A program made the position numbers and the translations under genes. From assembly GCA_036936605.1 (NCBI GenBank), contig JAUPFV010000004.1, positions 136,595,473-136,659,472 of the forward strand: a stretch of 64,000 nucleotides of DNA, in the 5' to 3' direction. How positions within the stretch are numbered: position 1 is the first letter of the stretch; the number at the start of each line of letters is the position of its first letter. Shown here piece by piece: positions 10,762 to 23,649 of this stretch. The notes below the pieces were generated by a model that had not been told where the DNA came from, made no database searches, and was given only the letters and a program-made list of their open reading frames with translations. Source of the stretch: Limnanthes douglasii subsp. nivea. Lineage: Eukaryota > Streptophyta > Magnoliopsida > Brassicales > Limnanthaceae.

Positions 10762-13700
10762 ATGAATATTGCTTCTTGGAATGTGAGAGGTCTAAACGAC
10801 CCTGTTAGGCAAAAAGACGTCAATGATTTTATTCTCAGTAATCATATATCTTTGATAGCTCTTGTAGAAACTAAAGTCCAAATTCATAAAATAAATCAAA
10901 CGATTAGGAAAATTATGCCCTTTTGGCATGTGCTTACTAATGATGAGACCCATCCCCTAGGTCGAATTTGGATTCTCTGGAACCCTAGTGTTATTACAAT
11001 AACTAGAATCTCCCAAACTCCTCAACTAATCCACTGTATAGTAAAATGTCATAATTTCAGAGCCGCTTTTAAGCTCACTGCTATTTATGCGTTTAACGAT
11101 GCAAAAGACTGTCTCCCCCTCTAGAAGGATCTCTTTAATATCTCCAAGTTGGATAACCACATTCCGTGGGTTTCCCTTGGATATTTCAATGCGATTCGGC
11201 ATCCTGGTGAGCGGCTTGGATCCTCTTAAGCTTGGTCTTCAGCTATTGACGATTTCAACAACTGTTGCTACCAGTGCGAACTTAGTGATCTTAGATCTAC
11301 TGGTTTTCCTTTCACTTGGATAAAAAACAGCTTGCTCACCCAATTCTTTCTAAAATCGACCGATTTCTGGTCAACCCAAATTGGGATGACCTATTCCCTA
11401 TGTCCAGTGTCCATTTTGGATACCTCCGTACATCTGATCACACCACGGTCACTCTTAATCTTGGTCTCCCCCGTCCTAGGAGGAAAAACCTTTTCGCTAA
11501 TATAATATGTGGTAATCCCACCCCCAATTTAAGGACCTGGTTTCCTCGAACTGGAATGCCCCGACTACCTCTGGAGGTATGAGGATGGTCTCGGATAAGA
11601 TTTATCGTCTTCAAGCGGTGCTTGTTTCTCTTAATCGTAAAGAGTTCAGCGAAATCTCTTCTAGAGTCTCTGCTGCGCAATTAGCTCTGTTTGAGGCTCA
11701 ATCAATTCTAGCCAGTGATCCCCTCAACCCTCTCCTTGTTGCTAAAGAATCAGCGACTTCTGATTGCTTTACCTTTTTCAGTCGTGCAGAGGAATCCTTT
11801 CTCAAGCAGAAATCTAGAGAAAATTGGATCAAGCTGGGAGACCGGAACACTAAGTTCTTTCATAATAGCATCAAAGCCCGGCTTTTCCGTAATAAAATTC
11901 TCTCGATCTCTAATAATCAGGGAGAAACGATCACCTCACCGATTAGAGTTTCTAACGTCTTTGTGAACTTTTTGGAGAAATCATTAGGTATAAAGCATTC
12001 TGCATTCTATCCTGGCCTTGAAAGAGTTTCGACTCTGATCTCTTCTTTCGTTACTCAAACTGATAAAGAGTCAATGATCAGTGAGATATCTAATGCTGAA
12101 ATTAAATCGGCTCTTTTCAGTATTGATAGTGACAAATCTCCTGGTCCTGATGGATTCAATTCTATTTTTTTTTAAAGCTACTTGGAATATTGTTGGCCCT
12201 GACATCTGTAAAAGAGTCCATGAGTTCTTTCTATCTGGAACTCTGATTGATTCATGGAATGCGACCTCGATTGCTCTTATCCCTAAAAAGGCTTCTCATT
12301 TGGGACCCGCGGACTATAGACCAATTGCTCTTTGTAATGTCGTCTATATTTCTAAAATTCTAGCTAATAGAATCAAAATTTCCTTTCCTTACCTAATTGA
12401 CTCTTCCCAATCGGCTTTTGTCGCGGGAAGGAATATTTCTGATAACATCCTTCTGTCTCAGGAACTCCTGAGGGGTTAGAACCATAATGATAAAAGAAAA
12501 AGGGGTGCCCTAAAAATAGATATAATGAAAGCCTTTGATAATGTTCGATGGCACCTCATTCTTGACATTTTAGTTGCAATGCAATTTCCTGAGCAGATGA
12601 TCACTTGGATAATCAAGTGCATCTCTTCCCCCTCCTACTCTATAATCATTAATGGAGATCTTCATGGAAATTTCAAAGGTAAAAAAGGACTTCACCAGGG
12701 TGACCCTCTATCTCCCTTCTCTTTGTGCTTGTGATGCAAGTACTTTCGAGCATTCTTAAAGAGAAAAGCCTGGATCAAACTTTCTGTTTTCATTGGAAAT
12801 GTCATAAACAGAAAATCATCAATCTCTGTTTTGCAGATGACCTAATGATTTTCTGCCATGCTGACTCTCGATCCCTCAGTCTTATCAAGGATGCTCTGGA
12901 TGATTTCTACTATCTCTCTGGTCTCAAAGTTAATCCCTCGAAAAGTCATATTTTCTTCTCGGGAATTGACCACCACCTTAGGTTGAATCTTTTAACTATT
13001 TTGAATTTCCCTGAAGGTTCTCTCCCGGTTAAGTACCTGGGAGTTCCTCTCATCAGTGGAAGACTTACCCATGCCGACTGTCGCCCCCTCCTTCATAAAA
13101 TAACCTCCCGAATTGATTCTTGGACTACCAATCACCTCTCCTATTCCGGTAGACTCAGACTTATCAAATCGGTCTTATTTGCAGCCCAGGTCTATTGGTC
13201 CTCGATTTTTATCCTACCGGCTAGGATAACTAAAGAGTTAAGCCAATATCTCTGTCGCTTTCTTTGGTCTGGTTCGACTATGAAAATTTATGGGGCCAAA
13301 GTTTCCTGGTCAACTGTCACCACTCTCTATAAAGAGGGCGGCCTTGGGATTCTAGACTTAAAAGTCTGGAATTAGGCGGCCATCCTTAAGCACCTTTGGT
13401 CTATCGTTAGTAATAAGTCTCAATCTATCTGGTGCGAGTGGATTAAAGCTGAAAAGATAAAAAATAAAAACTTCTGGGAAGTTTCTTTGAGTCCTTGTCC
13501 ACTTGGATTTGGAGGAAAATTCTCCGTCTCCGTCTTTCGGCTCGTAATTTATACAGGGTGGCTATCGGAAACGGTCAGAACACTTCATTCTGGCATGACC
13601 CATGGCTCCTCTCGTCATCTCTTGCAACCCACTACGGGACTAATGTCGTCTGCAACTCACGATTGGAAAGCAACTTAAAAGTTTCGGAAATTATCAGCAA

Positions 13701-14370
13701 TGGTGAAGGGAATTGGCCTGAAAATCTGAGATCGGCACGAGCGCGCAGCCGAGGCCACCTGGATGAAATTCACAACTTAATTCTCTCCCTTCCCCAACCG
13801 AACATTCTATCAAGGGATGTTCCCTACTAGATGGCTGAGGCAGAAGTATCATATTTACCATTAAGGATACGTACAATTCCCTTCGTGCGCCTACCTCTGA
13901 AAAGGAATGAGCGGGGTTAATTTGGAATAAATATAATATCCCTCGTCACTCCTTTATTTCTTGGTTGGCTATCAAGGACAAGCTTGCCACCAAAGACAAG
14001 CTTCATAGCTGGGGTTATAATACCCCAGATACTTGTCCTCTCTGTCACTCTGATTCAGAAACTATATCTGATATCCTCTTTGAATGTAGTTACGCCCAGA
14101 GTATATGGACTTTCACCAGTGTCAAACTTGGTTTTTCTTTTCACTTTTCTTGCTGGCAATCTTGGATTATCGAGGCATCAAGATGGCATAATACTCGACA
14201 CCAGAGTATTTGGCGTGCTTGTTTCAATGCGGTTATCTACCACATTTGGAAATAGCGGAATTCAAGAATTTTTGGATCCCCCAATCTTTGGCCTATACTA
14301 TTTCTTATCATATCTTATCGGATCTCCGATTTAGATTTCATGGTACCAAGATTAACTGGTAAGGTTCTCG
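10762..14370 (+). pseudogene. LINE ORF2 (endonuclease, reverse transcriptase, zf-RVT), broken
   Basis: ORF2 supplies target nicking and reverse transcription. It starts at ATG 10762 with MNIASWNVRGLN, the usual AP-endonuclease opening (ALVETK follows), with stops near 11121 and 11228 and frame changes near 11330 and 11575. Reverse transcriptase motifs are spread over three frames: SPGPDGFN (about 12140), ALIPKK..DYRPIAL (12270-12330), KAFDNVRW (12528), LHQGDPLSPF (12690) and FADD (12834). The zf-RVT C-x2-C-x-H-type motif (CPLCHSDSE..LFECSYA) lies at about 14035-14100. At least four frameshifts and several stops (for example TAG at 13373) make it inactive. The TAG is shared with the duplicated copy at 56198. 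Confidence 0.9.
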
Positions 14371-14642
14371 TAATTATCTTTAACTTACTCCTTCTTGTGA
14401 TACAGGTACTTGCTGTCTGGACTGGAGCAGGGAGTTCGATAGAGACGTTCATGGAGTCACCACTCAGTCACCTCAGTCACCTAGTCATTTGCATGCTACA
14501 AGCTTTTTTACTATTTGGGAATCAAAATTTTGAGCACCTTTATTTTTGCTCTAGCATTTTAATTGCTGTAAGTCTGAGGGGTTTACCCCAAAACTATGTA
14601 TGAATTTTTCTAACTAATTTAAGCTTTCATTTCACCAAAAAA

Positions 14643-14654
14643 AACATTGAATCG
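14643..14654. repeat. LINE target-site duplication, 3' copy
   Basis: An exact repeat of 7164-7175 directly after the LINE A-tail. The same string occurs at 57732-57743 in the duplicated block, again after the LINE tail. Confidence 0.88.
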
Positions 14655-15600
14655 TAAAAAAACTTTCAATTCGTAAAGCTTCTAACATATTCCTTTCGCT
14701 TTGTTGAAAAAAAAGTACAAGGCTTTTACTTTTTTGAACTTTATGTTTTAATTTTTATCTATCAATAAAATAAATTATAATATTATTATGATTCTCATTT
14801 CTTAGAATTTACTTTTTTATCGTTTAATTCTTTACTCTTTTTTTAAATTAAGTTCCTTTTACAACAAATTTTTAAATATTACTTATATTTTTATATATAG
14901 TGATTTTTGTTAAAAATATTATAATTTATTTTTAAATAATTTAGTATAAAATGGTTACATTATTTTATCGCAAAGAATATAGAACAACACTTATCCATAG
15001 GATAGTAGTAATGGTAAAGTAAAAGTATCAAACCGGACATCTTAAGTGATATTAAACAAAAATTTAAGATTTTTAAATGTCACAATAAACTACTTCTAAA
15101 GTATCAACTAAATGAAACTTTTTTTATAGTTATTTAATAGAATGAAAGTTGTTGATTCAACCAAAGGTATGGATTCCTAGTTATCTAATTCATTTTTTTT
15201 CGAAGAGCAAAATGATAATGAAGAAAAAACACATATTGATTTGGTAGATAAGTGTCGTAACAATATCAAATACGAGCATATTTTTTTAAATCAAGTAAGG
15301 ATTTATTAAAAGATAACCCTTACACTCTTTAGAGGACTTTATGTTAGCCCTTTGATAAAGTCACTACATTTGAAGTAGGCTGCCTTTAAGTTGTTGATTT
15401 TATTCCTCTCACAAACTGTGTTAGAAGGATTTGAGTCTGCGAATCAAAATTGAACAACGATTATGTAAGAGTCTATGATATATTCATTGATTTGATGTTA
15501 CTAGCTAATAAAATTGAGTAAAGCCTTATAATTTTATTGCGATGCTAGTTATAAGGTCTAAGGTATCCAATCCCATGACTTTCTACAAGAGTAACGATCA
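14655..15600. other. AT-rich spacer
   Basis: No coding frame is recognised. The first 60 bases continue the exon that the LINE interrupted (short frame ending in a stop). The rest is A/T-rich with small T-runs; part may be the 3' untranslated region of the minus-strand LINE relic that follows. Confidence 0.45.
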
Positions 15601-15629
15601 TGAGAGAGTTGGGGATTTGATGGTTTTTA

Positions 15630-17060
15630 TGGCTTCTTTCATCTTACATTTGAGGGTCCAACGAGCTAGTCAATCAACAACTTGATTATGCTTCATATGT
15701 ATGCCCTTAATAGTCATTAATGAGCATATAAGTTTTCTAAAACAATTTATTATAGGATTTAAGTACCAAGGAGCACCATTTGCCAGTATGTCAATCAATA
15801 GGGTTGAATCAGTTTCAATATCCATTTGTTTAAGTCCATTTTGATTACATATAATAACACCGTATAGTAATGCCATATATTCATCAACTATTAGGGATTG
15901 ATTACCATAAATTCTACCATAAGCAACAATGACTTCTCCATTGTTGTCTCTAATAAGGTCAACCCCACTTGTCACCCCATTTAAGAGACAAGATCCATCT
16001 ATAATTAATTTAAGCCTATTCTCATGTGGAGTTAACCATTCTAAGATATTGGCATTGTTAGTATTATCAAGATGAAAATAACAACCGAACTTATTAGCAA
16101 TTTTAATATCACCAGTCCAAATTTTCTTTTTAAGGATGTTTGCATTGTAAAGTCTATTGATAATAAAGTATATTTCATCTAGAATAACTTTAGGAGATAT
16201 AATTTGAGCATCATATTTAGCTTTATTTCTGAAATTTCATATAGTTTAGTAGGTTATAAAAGGTAAGATGGTTCCAATATGAGTGGTCGTGTTGATTGAC
16301 CAGAACTAACATCAAATGAGATATTGTATAGTCATATATCTACCTAATGTTATACCAAATAAACTAGTTAAATGGGGCCAAACTGCGCATGATATAGACA
16401 ATGAACAAACAGATGGTTAACTGTTTTTATATTTTGGCAAAATTGACACTTGGTTGCAAAGGAACAACTCATTTTTAGTATATTAGTACCTACTGAAACC
16501 TAATCTTTCATGATCTTCCAAAGCAGAAATGAATATTTAGATGGAATGATGTTGTCCAAATCTTAACCAAAATATTGGAGGCAATACCTTTATATGTGAT
16601 TTGATTCCAAGTTGGTTTAGTATTGAAATCATCTAACTTATGTAGGGACCAAATTATTTTATCCTCTCGATATGAACTGTGAGGTTTTGGATTATATTAA
16701 TATATGAGGTAATAATATTTGATTTAAGTTTAGATAGATCTCAACTATCATTGGACTATAAATTACTAACCTTGTCTTTAGTATACCATCTATTATTACA
16801 GTTATTTGAAAAGCTAATTAATGGTTGATTTCTAAACCATTTGTCTAACTATAAGTCCATATTTTATTTCCATAGATTCCATAAAATGAAAGGCTTAACA
16901 ATATGTTTAATAGAGTTTAACCTTTTTCTACTCCTAGATCCTAATGAATGTGTCGTACCAAATGAGAGCAAAACGGTATCATGGATCTTATAGGTTACAT
17001 GATGTGGATTGTAATGGTCTAAAGCACCCATGAGTGTATAACATTTGAAATTTTATAAGT
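15630..17060 (-). pseudogene. LINE relic with zf-RVT and RNase H (copy 1)
   Basis: On the minus strand a LINE C-terminal region is readable. A segment reading IVKPFILWNLWK is at about 16860-17030. A zf-RVT-like segment (FATKCQFCQNIKTVNHLFVHC) is at about 16400-16470. A RVT_3-type RNase H domain is at 15670-15990 (GVDLIRDNNGEVIVAYGR, later DEYMALLYGV and IETDSTLLID). RNase H at the end places it in a plant L1 subgroup different from the full-length LINE at 7176, which lacks it. The RNase H part is the longest clean frame (101 codons); the rest has many stops. A second copy is at 58727-60140. Confidence 0.75.
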
Positions 17061-17224
17061 GATCTTTGTAAACATGCATGTGCACTCTTTTTTCCAACCT
17101 CATCACCAAGAATTTTCTAATAAGACACCATGAGAAGCCACATTTATACAATTGTTTTCGTCGTTAACAAATATCCAAATGAGTCAGATGAGTTAACATT
17201 ATATCCAAATGACCTTGTAAAAGT

Positions 17225-17720
17225 ATATTTAATTGATAGCGACATGAATTTAAGGCAAACCAACAATCTATGATATCAAAGGCCACACAATAATAATAAC
17301 ATGATAATTGTTGAACGATATGATCTAACTAAACTAGAGTGAAATATATGTAATGAATCTTTATTGGTATAAGAATAAACAAAATTTTATTTTCAAATGA
17401 CTTAATAAAGTAATTATATTTAATAGCAATATGACTTCAAGGCAAGCCAACGATTTGTTAGATCAAAGACCACTTAGTAATATCAATATGATTTAAATAA
17501 AAACTACAACAAACGAATTATAAAATTCTTAGCAAAATGACTACAAATCAAGCTAATAATTTATCAGATAAAAAAACTACGGAACCGAAGTCATAAAGAT
17601 CGGGCATTAAAATTCATGACTATAAGTAAAACGAGTTATTATAGTTCAAAAAAATTAATCCATATATGCCAAATCATAAAATAATACGACTTTAAGTCGA
17701 AGTAACGGTTTACGTGAGCA
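17225..17720 (+). repeat. degenerate tandem repeat, about 3 units
   Basis: Units around ATGACTTCAAGGCAAGCCAA followed by a GATCAAAG(A/G)CCAC-like block begin near 17243, 17427 and 17535, with a weaker fourth near 17680 (CGACTTTAAGTCGAAG). Spacing is 100-185 bases. The same array is present at 60320-60800 in the duplicated block. It overlaps no recognisable gene. Confidence 0.5.
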
Positions 17721-17765
17721 TTATATATGTAAGAAAAAATAAAAAGGATGAGTATTTATTTCCTA

Positions 17766-17792
17766 TATTATATATATATATATATATATATA
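17766..17792. repeat. (TA)n microsatellite
   Basis: About 13 TA units, followed by TAATAATAAT. The corresponding site in the duplicate near 60858-60872 is clearly shorter, so it has changed length since the duplication. Confidence 0.85.
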
Positions 17793-17799
17793 ATAATAA

Positions 17800-19690
17800 T
17801 AACCTTATAATGAGTTTACAACTACGTAAACGAACATATATCCTAGATTGATTCATGTAAAATAAAATGAAGGATAAAATAAATGGATATCATACAACAT
17901 ATAAAAATTCATTTAACATGCAATGAAAGTTTAAGAAATGAAATAGAATAAAAACCACATGACAAAAATTTAAGCCACAAAAATATAAATTGTACACTAT
18001 CAGACACATAATTACTAGTGGTTACAAAAATATAAGCAAACTAACCTAAAATTTATGGTTTGTACACATAATGAGATATTGTTTTAACAAAAGGGGAAAA
18101 TAAATTTGGAGACAAATTAATTTTGATTCATGTTGGCATCTTCAACTTTGTTAGTAGGAGTTACTTTTTCTTCATGATTAATGTCCTAATTTAATTCACC
18201 GTATCGAGGAAGATGATTATTAATGGTAGTTTTGTTGTCATTCATTTGTTACGGCTCCCATTGCAATATGATTTTGCCAAACTTAAGACTTCTTTGGTAA
18301 TTTATTTCTTCATCTATGTTTTGGCTTGTTATAGTTCTTCTTCTTCAGATTTAGCAATTTTGTTTTGTCATTAAAAGTTTGGAGATTAGTTTGCTTTGTT
18401 GTTGGAGCAGTCTCAAGTGAAGCCTTATTTTTAAAATAATTTATAAGAAATTTCTAATTATAAGTATTATTTTTCTATATCTGTTAGTTTTTTCTGTTAG
18501 AAGACTCGCTTATTCTCCAAAATCGTATGATAAATTAGGCTATAGATAATGAGTGAATATTTTTATTTAATATCATCTTACATTATAGTAATGTGAATCT
18601 AAATAAACTCTATATTAAATAAAAATATATATGTGTGTGTTAAAAAATTATAAACGAATAGGATAGAAATAACATTTAAGAGAATATCGACTTGTTTCTT
18701 AAAAAGCTCAACAACTTATTGAGAAAATGTTTATAACCCTCCTGGACACTAAGAAAATGACTTATTAATATTTCATGATCAATATTTTAAGCACAAATTC
18801 CCTTTGGAAAATTAGTATCTCATGAGGAGAAGTGATTAATATAAGTGTGATAAGTTAGTGAAGTTGATTAACCTCAAACAGACTAATTGTCTAGGTCCAA
18901 AGGTCTAACATGTCAAAAAGATCAACACCGCCGCTATACATAAACATTTGGTCATCACAAGGAAGATGTGCAAGACTTTGTTTATGAGAGGGACTTCAGT
19001 AAGAGTAAAAGCAATAAAAGATAAACTAACAAAAAGCAAAAAAGAAGAAGAGAGAAATAAATCAAATTGAAAGGTATAATATGTGTTTGTAGTTAGTAAC
19101 ACAATAATTTACAATCTTATTTGTTGTTATCCATCTTCATTTTATTTGACCAATACATGTTGACGAATTGGATTTCTAATTTCCACTATCATAGAAAACC
19201 ATATTTTCATACATGGTAATAATATGGAACCTTAACGACACGATGGAGGCTCGAGAGAATTAAAAAAATAGAAAGGTTTTTTTTTTCATACATTATTACA
19301 CGTGTATTGAGAAAGAATTTCTTGTATGTTAACATGGATTTATATGATGACTGGAGCTACTATTGAGAAATTTAAAGTTTTTCATCTCTTTTGGGTTAGA
19401 TAGGACGGACATATCGTTATGTACTCAAAAAATTCTAGCAATCTAGGATAAAAAGGAAATCTAAGTCTCAATTCAAGATGTTATGAAAAAATAAACTTCA
19501 TCATATTTTATATGAGTTGGAAGGTCTCCGTATTTCGGTAGAAAAAGTACTAAATTATGTGGAATACCTCATTTATGACACCCCCATGATATTTTTCGTT
19601 ATCATGGTATTAATATGGTTGACAATCAAATAAATCTAAGATTGAGTGCATGGTAAGAGTAATATATGGTTTTGTTAAAGTTCCTTAAAG
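17800..19690. other. AT-rich spacer, no gene recognised
   Basis: Short frames only. The longest (minus strand 18905-19102, 65 codons, hydrophobic) has no recognisable family, and its homologue at 61986-62183 differs in several amino acids without sign of constraint. A region near 18120-18420 reads coding-like on the minus strand but has a stop every few codons. Confidence 0.4.
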
Positions 19691-21470
19691 AAATACAACT
19701 GACCCTTCCGAATCGGCCATCATTCTTGGTCGTAGTATCTCTGAAAATATCTTACTCAGCTAATATTTTCTCCACTCGTATCATATAAATAAAAAATTCC
19801 AACGTACGAATCTTTAGATTGATCTTGTATAGTTGGTTGGATTATCCAATGTATATGCACCACCTCATCTTTTCTCTTCGTATTTTCATGCAAGTTTTAT
19901 CTAACATCCCCAGGGAGAAAAGCCAACACTCTTCCTCTAGTGTACACTGGAAGTGTCACAAGCTCAAAATCATTAATCTATATTTTGTAAATGATTTAAT
20001 GATCTTTTTTCGTGCTAATGAAATATCTATGAACCTATTCAAAAAGGTCCTTGAGAAATTCACGAACTTCTAAGGCCTCCACCTCAACCCCACTAAATAT
20101 CACATATTCATTTCTAGAGTTATTGATTTGTTCATCATTTTATTTTATTTTGCTTGGGTTTCAAGGAAGGTATCCTTCCTATGTGTTATCTTGATGTTCC
20201 GCTCATTACCTCCCGTCTATCCAAAAATAATTGTTGACCTCTGTTCCAAAAGAAAACTGGTCGTATCAACTCTTGAACATCCAGAATCTTTTTCTACGCT
20301 GAAAGGTTGCACTTATCAAAGTTATCTTCTTCGTGGGCCAGGTTTATTGGTCCTTTATTTTGTTTTCGTCCATAATCAGTTCCTTAAAGAGCTATCTTGG
20401 GTATTTAATCGTTTCTAATGGACATGCACTAAGATGAAATGTTTGGGCTCCTTAGCTCTAAGATCACTTTAGCCCCATCAGAGTGTGATTTTTGGATTCT
20501 TGACTTTAATGTTTGAAATCAAGATGTTTCCCTCAAATACTTTTGGTCGATATTTAGTGGAAACTCTTGCTCAATATGGTGTAACTAGGTCATCATAAAA
20601 AATGTGAAAGATAAAAGCTTTTGGAATATTCTTATTGGCTCCAACCTTAGTTAAGGGTGGAGGAAGATTATCAATCTTAGATCCACTTCCATCAAACTTT
20701 GTAAAGCTAATATCGGTAATGGTATATCCTTCTTACGGTGGTTTGATCCATAACCTTTCCATAATTCTCTTATTGGAAAATATGATCGTAGTATTATTGA
20801 TTGTGCTAGACTATGCACCAATAATATGGTTTCCAACATCATCTTCGACAACTCTTGAATTGGCCCAGTTAGATCTGCTCTGATAGGCGATCAAACCAAT
20901 CCTTCAACATTGGTAACGCCATCAGTATCCCTCTCCTCCTCGGATGGGGATGATGGTAATCAAAATAGAAATTTCACAATAAGCCTTCATATCCCCAAGT
21001 ACATTGAGCCAATCTAGTTTCGAACAATCTGAATATATCCAAAAACTGTTTAATCATGGTTGGTTACGCTTGTGAAGCTTACTATCAGACACAAGAAACT
21101 TACTTGGGGTACAACCCCCTTAGTATGTCTTGCGTAATAACTCCCTTGAATCCAATAACTATATTTTGATAAAGTGTTTGTTCTTCCAACTAGTTTGGGA
21201 AGCTTCCTATAGAAAGTTTTTAATCCCTTATGCTATCACTGATCGACCCGTTTGGCTCCACATTTCGAGTTCTTAGATCTCCCTCTATACTAACTTTGGA
21301 AATATTTGGCACGTTGCTTTGTGTGCAATGGTATACCACATCGGAGGAGAACGAAACTCTAATAGCTCAACGAATTCATTTCGTTGGGCTCTATGTTAAG
21401 CCACGACACCCTTTTATGTCTCTACTACTGATGCACGACTTAAAAATCCGTAAGTCATGCTAGTACAATT
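19690..21470 (+). pseudogene. LINE ORF2 relic, reverse transcriptase to zf-RVT (copy 1)
   Basis: This is related to the full-length LINE at 7176. A segment near 19694-19760 reads SESAII-x-GRSISENIL, matching SQSAFVAGRNISDNIL there. The palm region at about 19900-20070 reads HWKCHKLKIINLYFVNDLMIF, where the catalytic FADD has become FVND. Downstream segments correspond to the C-terminal parts (about 20640-20880) and a zf-RVT region near 21060-21400. Several stops and frame changes are present. The 5' half is missing. The same relic with the same FVND change recurs at 62770-64000. Confidence 0.78.
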
Positions 21471-21479
21471 TTTATTATA

Positions 21480-22450
21480 GTTTTGATTAGTTTATTAGTT
21501 TCATTCTTAGATGGTTTCGACTCGCGATACGTTCTCTATGGTGACTTTCTCTATGGTGACTTGACTACTTTCAATCATCTTGTTCATTAGCATTTCGATC
21601 AGAATAATCTTTTACTTCCTTGTTTATTTATTAGTTGGGATATGCCCTATTTTAATTTTTTATTTATCGGAATATATCTCGATGTGTGTAAATTTTTTAT
21701 GCCAACAAATAAAAACAAATAATATACAAGTAGGTGATCCTAATTTATTTTTAACTAATTTAGTATAAAATATTTCACTTAAATTGTAGTGCACTTTAAA
21801 GTAATTTCTAATGTATATATTTTTACACTTTTGATACTAATAATAAATAAATCTGAAAACTATCCATACAATGTGGACTGGATTCACCAAAATAGAATAG
21901 AAAATTGAGAATTTTAAAAAGATTTAAATTAAATATTCGATTGCATGTTTTAATAAGGTAATACTAATCAAATCTACGATGATTTTATATTTTATAATTC
22001 TAATAAGTTAGTTATGGAATTTTAAAATACCAATAATTAGGATTTTATAAAATAAAATAAAATAAAATAAAATAAAATAAATAAAAATGGTTTTCACGTT
22101 AATATTAAATATATTAATAAACATGTTGATATTAAATATAAATATGAGTTCTTTTTAGTAATTCTACACAAGTTAATATTCAAGAGTTAAATATTTATTT
22201 ATATAAAAAATAATATATAAATAAATTAAAATGATTACAAATATTTTTGGACATTTTCATGTTCAGGATGGACAACTAGTAACAAGTACGAATAATAAAT
22301 GATTTTGAGGTTTAACTAAGTTATAATTTTACCAAAATATAATCCTGCAAGTAACTCGGATGATTTTTATGCAAAAATTTGGTCAGGTAACCATGGTTCC
22401 ATAGAACTTGTAACAGAGAGTTCGGTGATACACGAACGAGCCAAACAGAT
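21480..22450. other. AT-rich spacer with (TAAAA)n
   Basis: No gene is recognised. A pentanucleotide run of about eight TAAAA units lies at 22045-22084. Two related phrases, GTTAATATTAAATAT and GTTGATATTAAATAT, follow near 22099 and 22126. Confidence 0.5.
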
Positions 22451-22559
22451 TTCTAGTATTAAAAATGTTTGCATTTTTTTGTTTTCAAATATGGTAAATG
22501 GCAGCATAAAAAGTTGTCCAATAAAATCGACCACAACTCGTTGTACTGGGGTCTAGTTG

Positions 22560-23640
22560 GCAGCAATATTAACCTAAGTCGGTCAGTCTATTGTTGTGGG
22601 TAACATATTAAGCTTCTTTGCAATAAAGTCCCAAAGTACATTCGAGAATTCATATTCAAGAATAATCATTTATGGATTCTGGATTGCTGTTTTAAAGAAC
22701 ATGGTCAAGAGTTTTGTGGTAGCCTCAAGCTAAAGCTTCTCACACGTAGTTAGTTTTCCTTGTATAGCTAACTAAAAGATGAGAGAGTGTATAAGAATGC
22801 TAAATTTGTTCCAGATTAATTATTCTCAGTTAATTGTAGGAGTGTTTGCCGAATAAACTTATATGTATTATTGACCGTGAAATTATTTATGATCTGGTTT
22901 GGGATGCAGAGGAATAAGTCCTCTCGGTTATAAGGCATTGCGCATTGGTTGATTGCATTACCAATGTAAAGCAAGTGTTGTTGGTGCAACGTTCTACCGG
23001 AACGAACCTAATTGGGCCAGATCCACTTCACGTTGCTGATAATATATGATACCTTGGTTTTGCCATCTAATCGAGAAGATTTGATTATGCTAGGGTCGTA
23101 GCGGTCCACCAGAGAATTTGGGAAGAGCTATAGATCATACCAAATAAAGGTAAATTTTCTATTTCATACATCCACTTTGTAGAGATTTGCAGCGAGAAGT
23201 CTGAGCTTGAGTATTTTTGTCCAACCATGGCTCAATGTTGAGCCTATGGGAAGGCTCCACATACTTTTATCCTTAAGATTATTCTTCATGATCCACTCAG
23301 TCCAAATTGACATAGGTTTCTTAGTCAAAATGGACAAAAACATTTTAAGGGCGTCTACCTAATTCCAAACTCTTAGGATAAGAATCCCAAGACCATCCTC
23401 CTCTAAAAGCAAGGTAATTTTGTCCCAAGTAATTTTAACACCAATAATTTTCAGTTCAAATCTCAACCACAAGAATTTTCGGAAGCGTTGGGAGAGCTCG
23501 TTTAGAACACGTGTGGGGAGGATGAAAACTGAGGACCAATAGACCTGACCGGAAAATAGAATTGGTTTGAGAAGTTGGAGCCTCAATTCATAAGAAAGAT
23601 ATCTCGTTGTTCAAGAATTAATATGGTTGGTTATGTTAGA
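22560..23640 (-). pseudogene. LINE ORF2 relic, C-terminal half
   Basis: On the minus strand, 23359-23640 reads TRYLSYELRLQLLKP, then QVYWSSVFILPTRV and GLGILILRVWN. These match SYSGRLRLIKS, QVYWSSIFILPARI and GLGILDLKVWN of the LINE at 7176. Diverged continuation is readable to about 22560 with many stops. It is not part of the segmental duplication seen in the window. It is an independent truncated insertion of the same L1 clade. Confidence 0.72.
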
Positions 23641-23649
23641 GGAGTTAAA

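Larger units (their letters stand above)
7176..14642 (+). mobile_element. full-length L1-type LINE retrotransposon (dead)
   Basis: A 7.47-kb non-LTR retrotransposon bounded by a 12-bp target duplication, starting with GTCTCTCCTCTCTCC and ending in a short A-run (14635-14642). It has a long CT-rich 5' untranslated region, ORF1 with a DUF4283-type domain and a CCHC knuckle, and ORF2 with AP-endonuclease, reverse transcriptase (FADD box) and zf-RVT domains. No RNase H follows zf-RVT. Both ORFs carry frameshifts or stops, so it cannot move by itself now. Full length and an intact duplication suggest it is the youngest LINE in the window. Its 3' 1.5 kb recurs at 56198-57731 through a segmental duplication. 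Confidence 0.92.
13111..20920 (+). repeat. segmental duplication, copy 1
   Basis: About 7.8 kb matches 56198-64000 in the same orientation, with offsets of 43081-43096 bases (small indels). It includes the LINE ORF2 end and 3' UTR, its 3' target duplication, the minus-strand LINE RNase H relic, the degenerate tandem repeats near 17225-17720, and a plus-strand LINE fragment. Identity looks like 95-98 % by eye. The left edge is sharp, at AATTGATTCTTGG. The right edge lies beyond the match to the end of the window, so the true length is unknown. Confidence 0.95.

Noticed and set aside
18905..19102. 65-codon hydrophobic minus-strand frame kept in both duplicate blocks
   Set aside because: Changes between the copies are spread without regard to codon position, and no promoter or family signal is seen.
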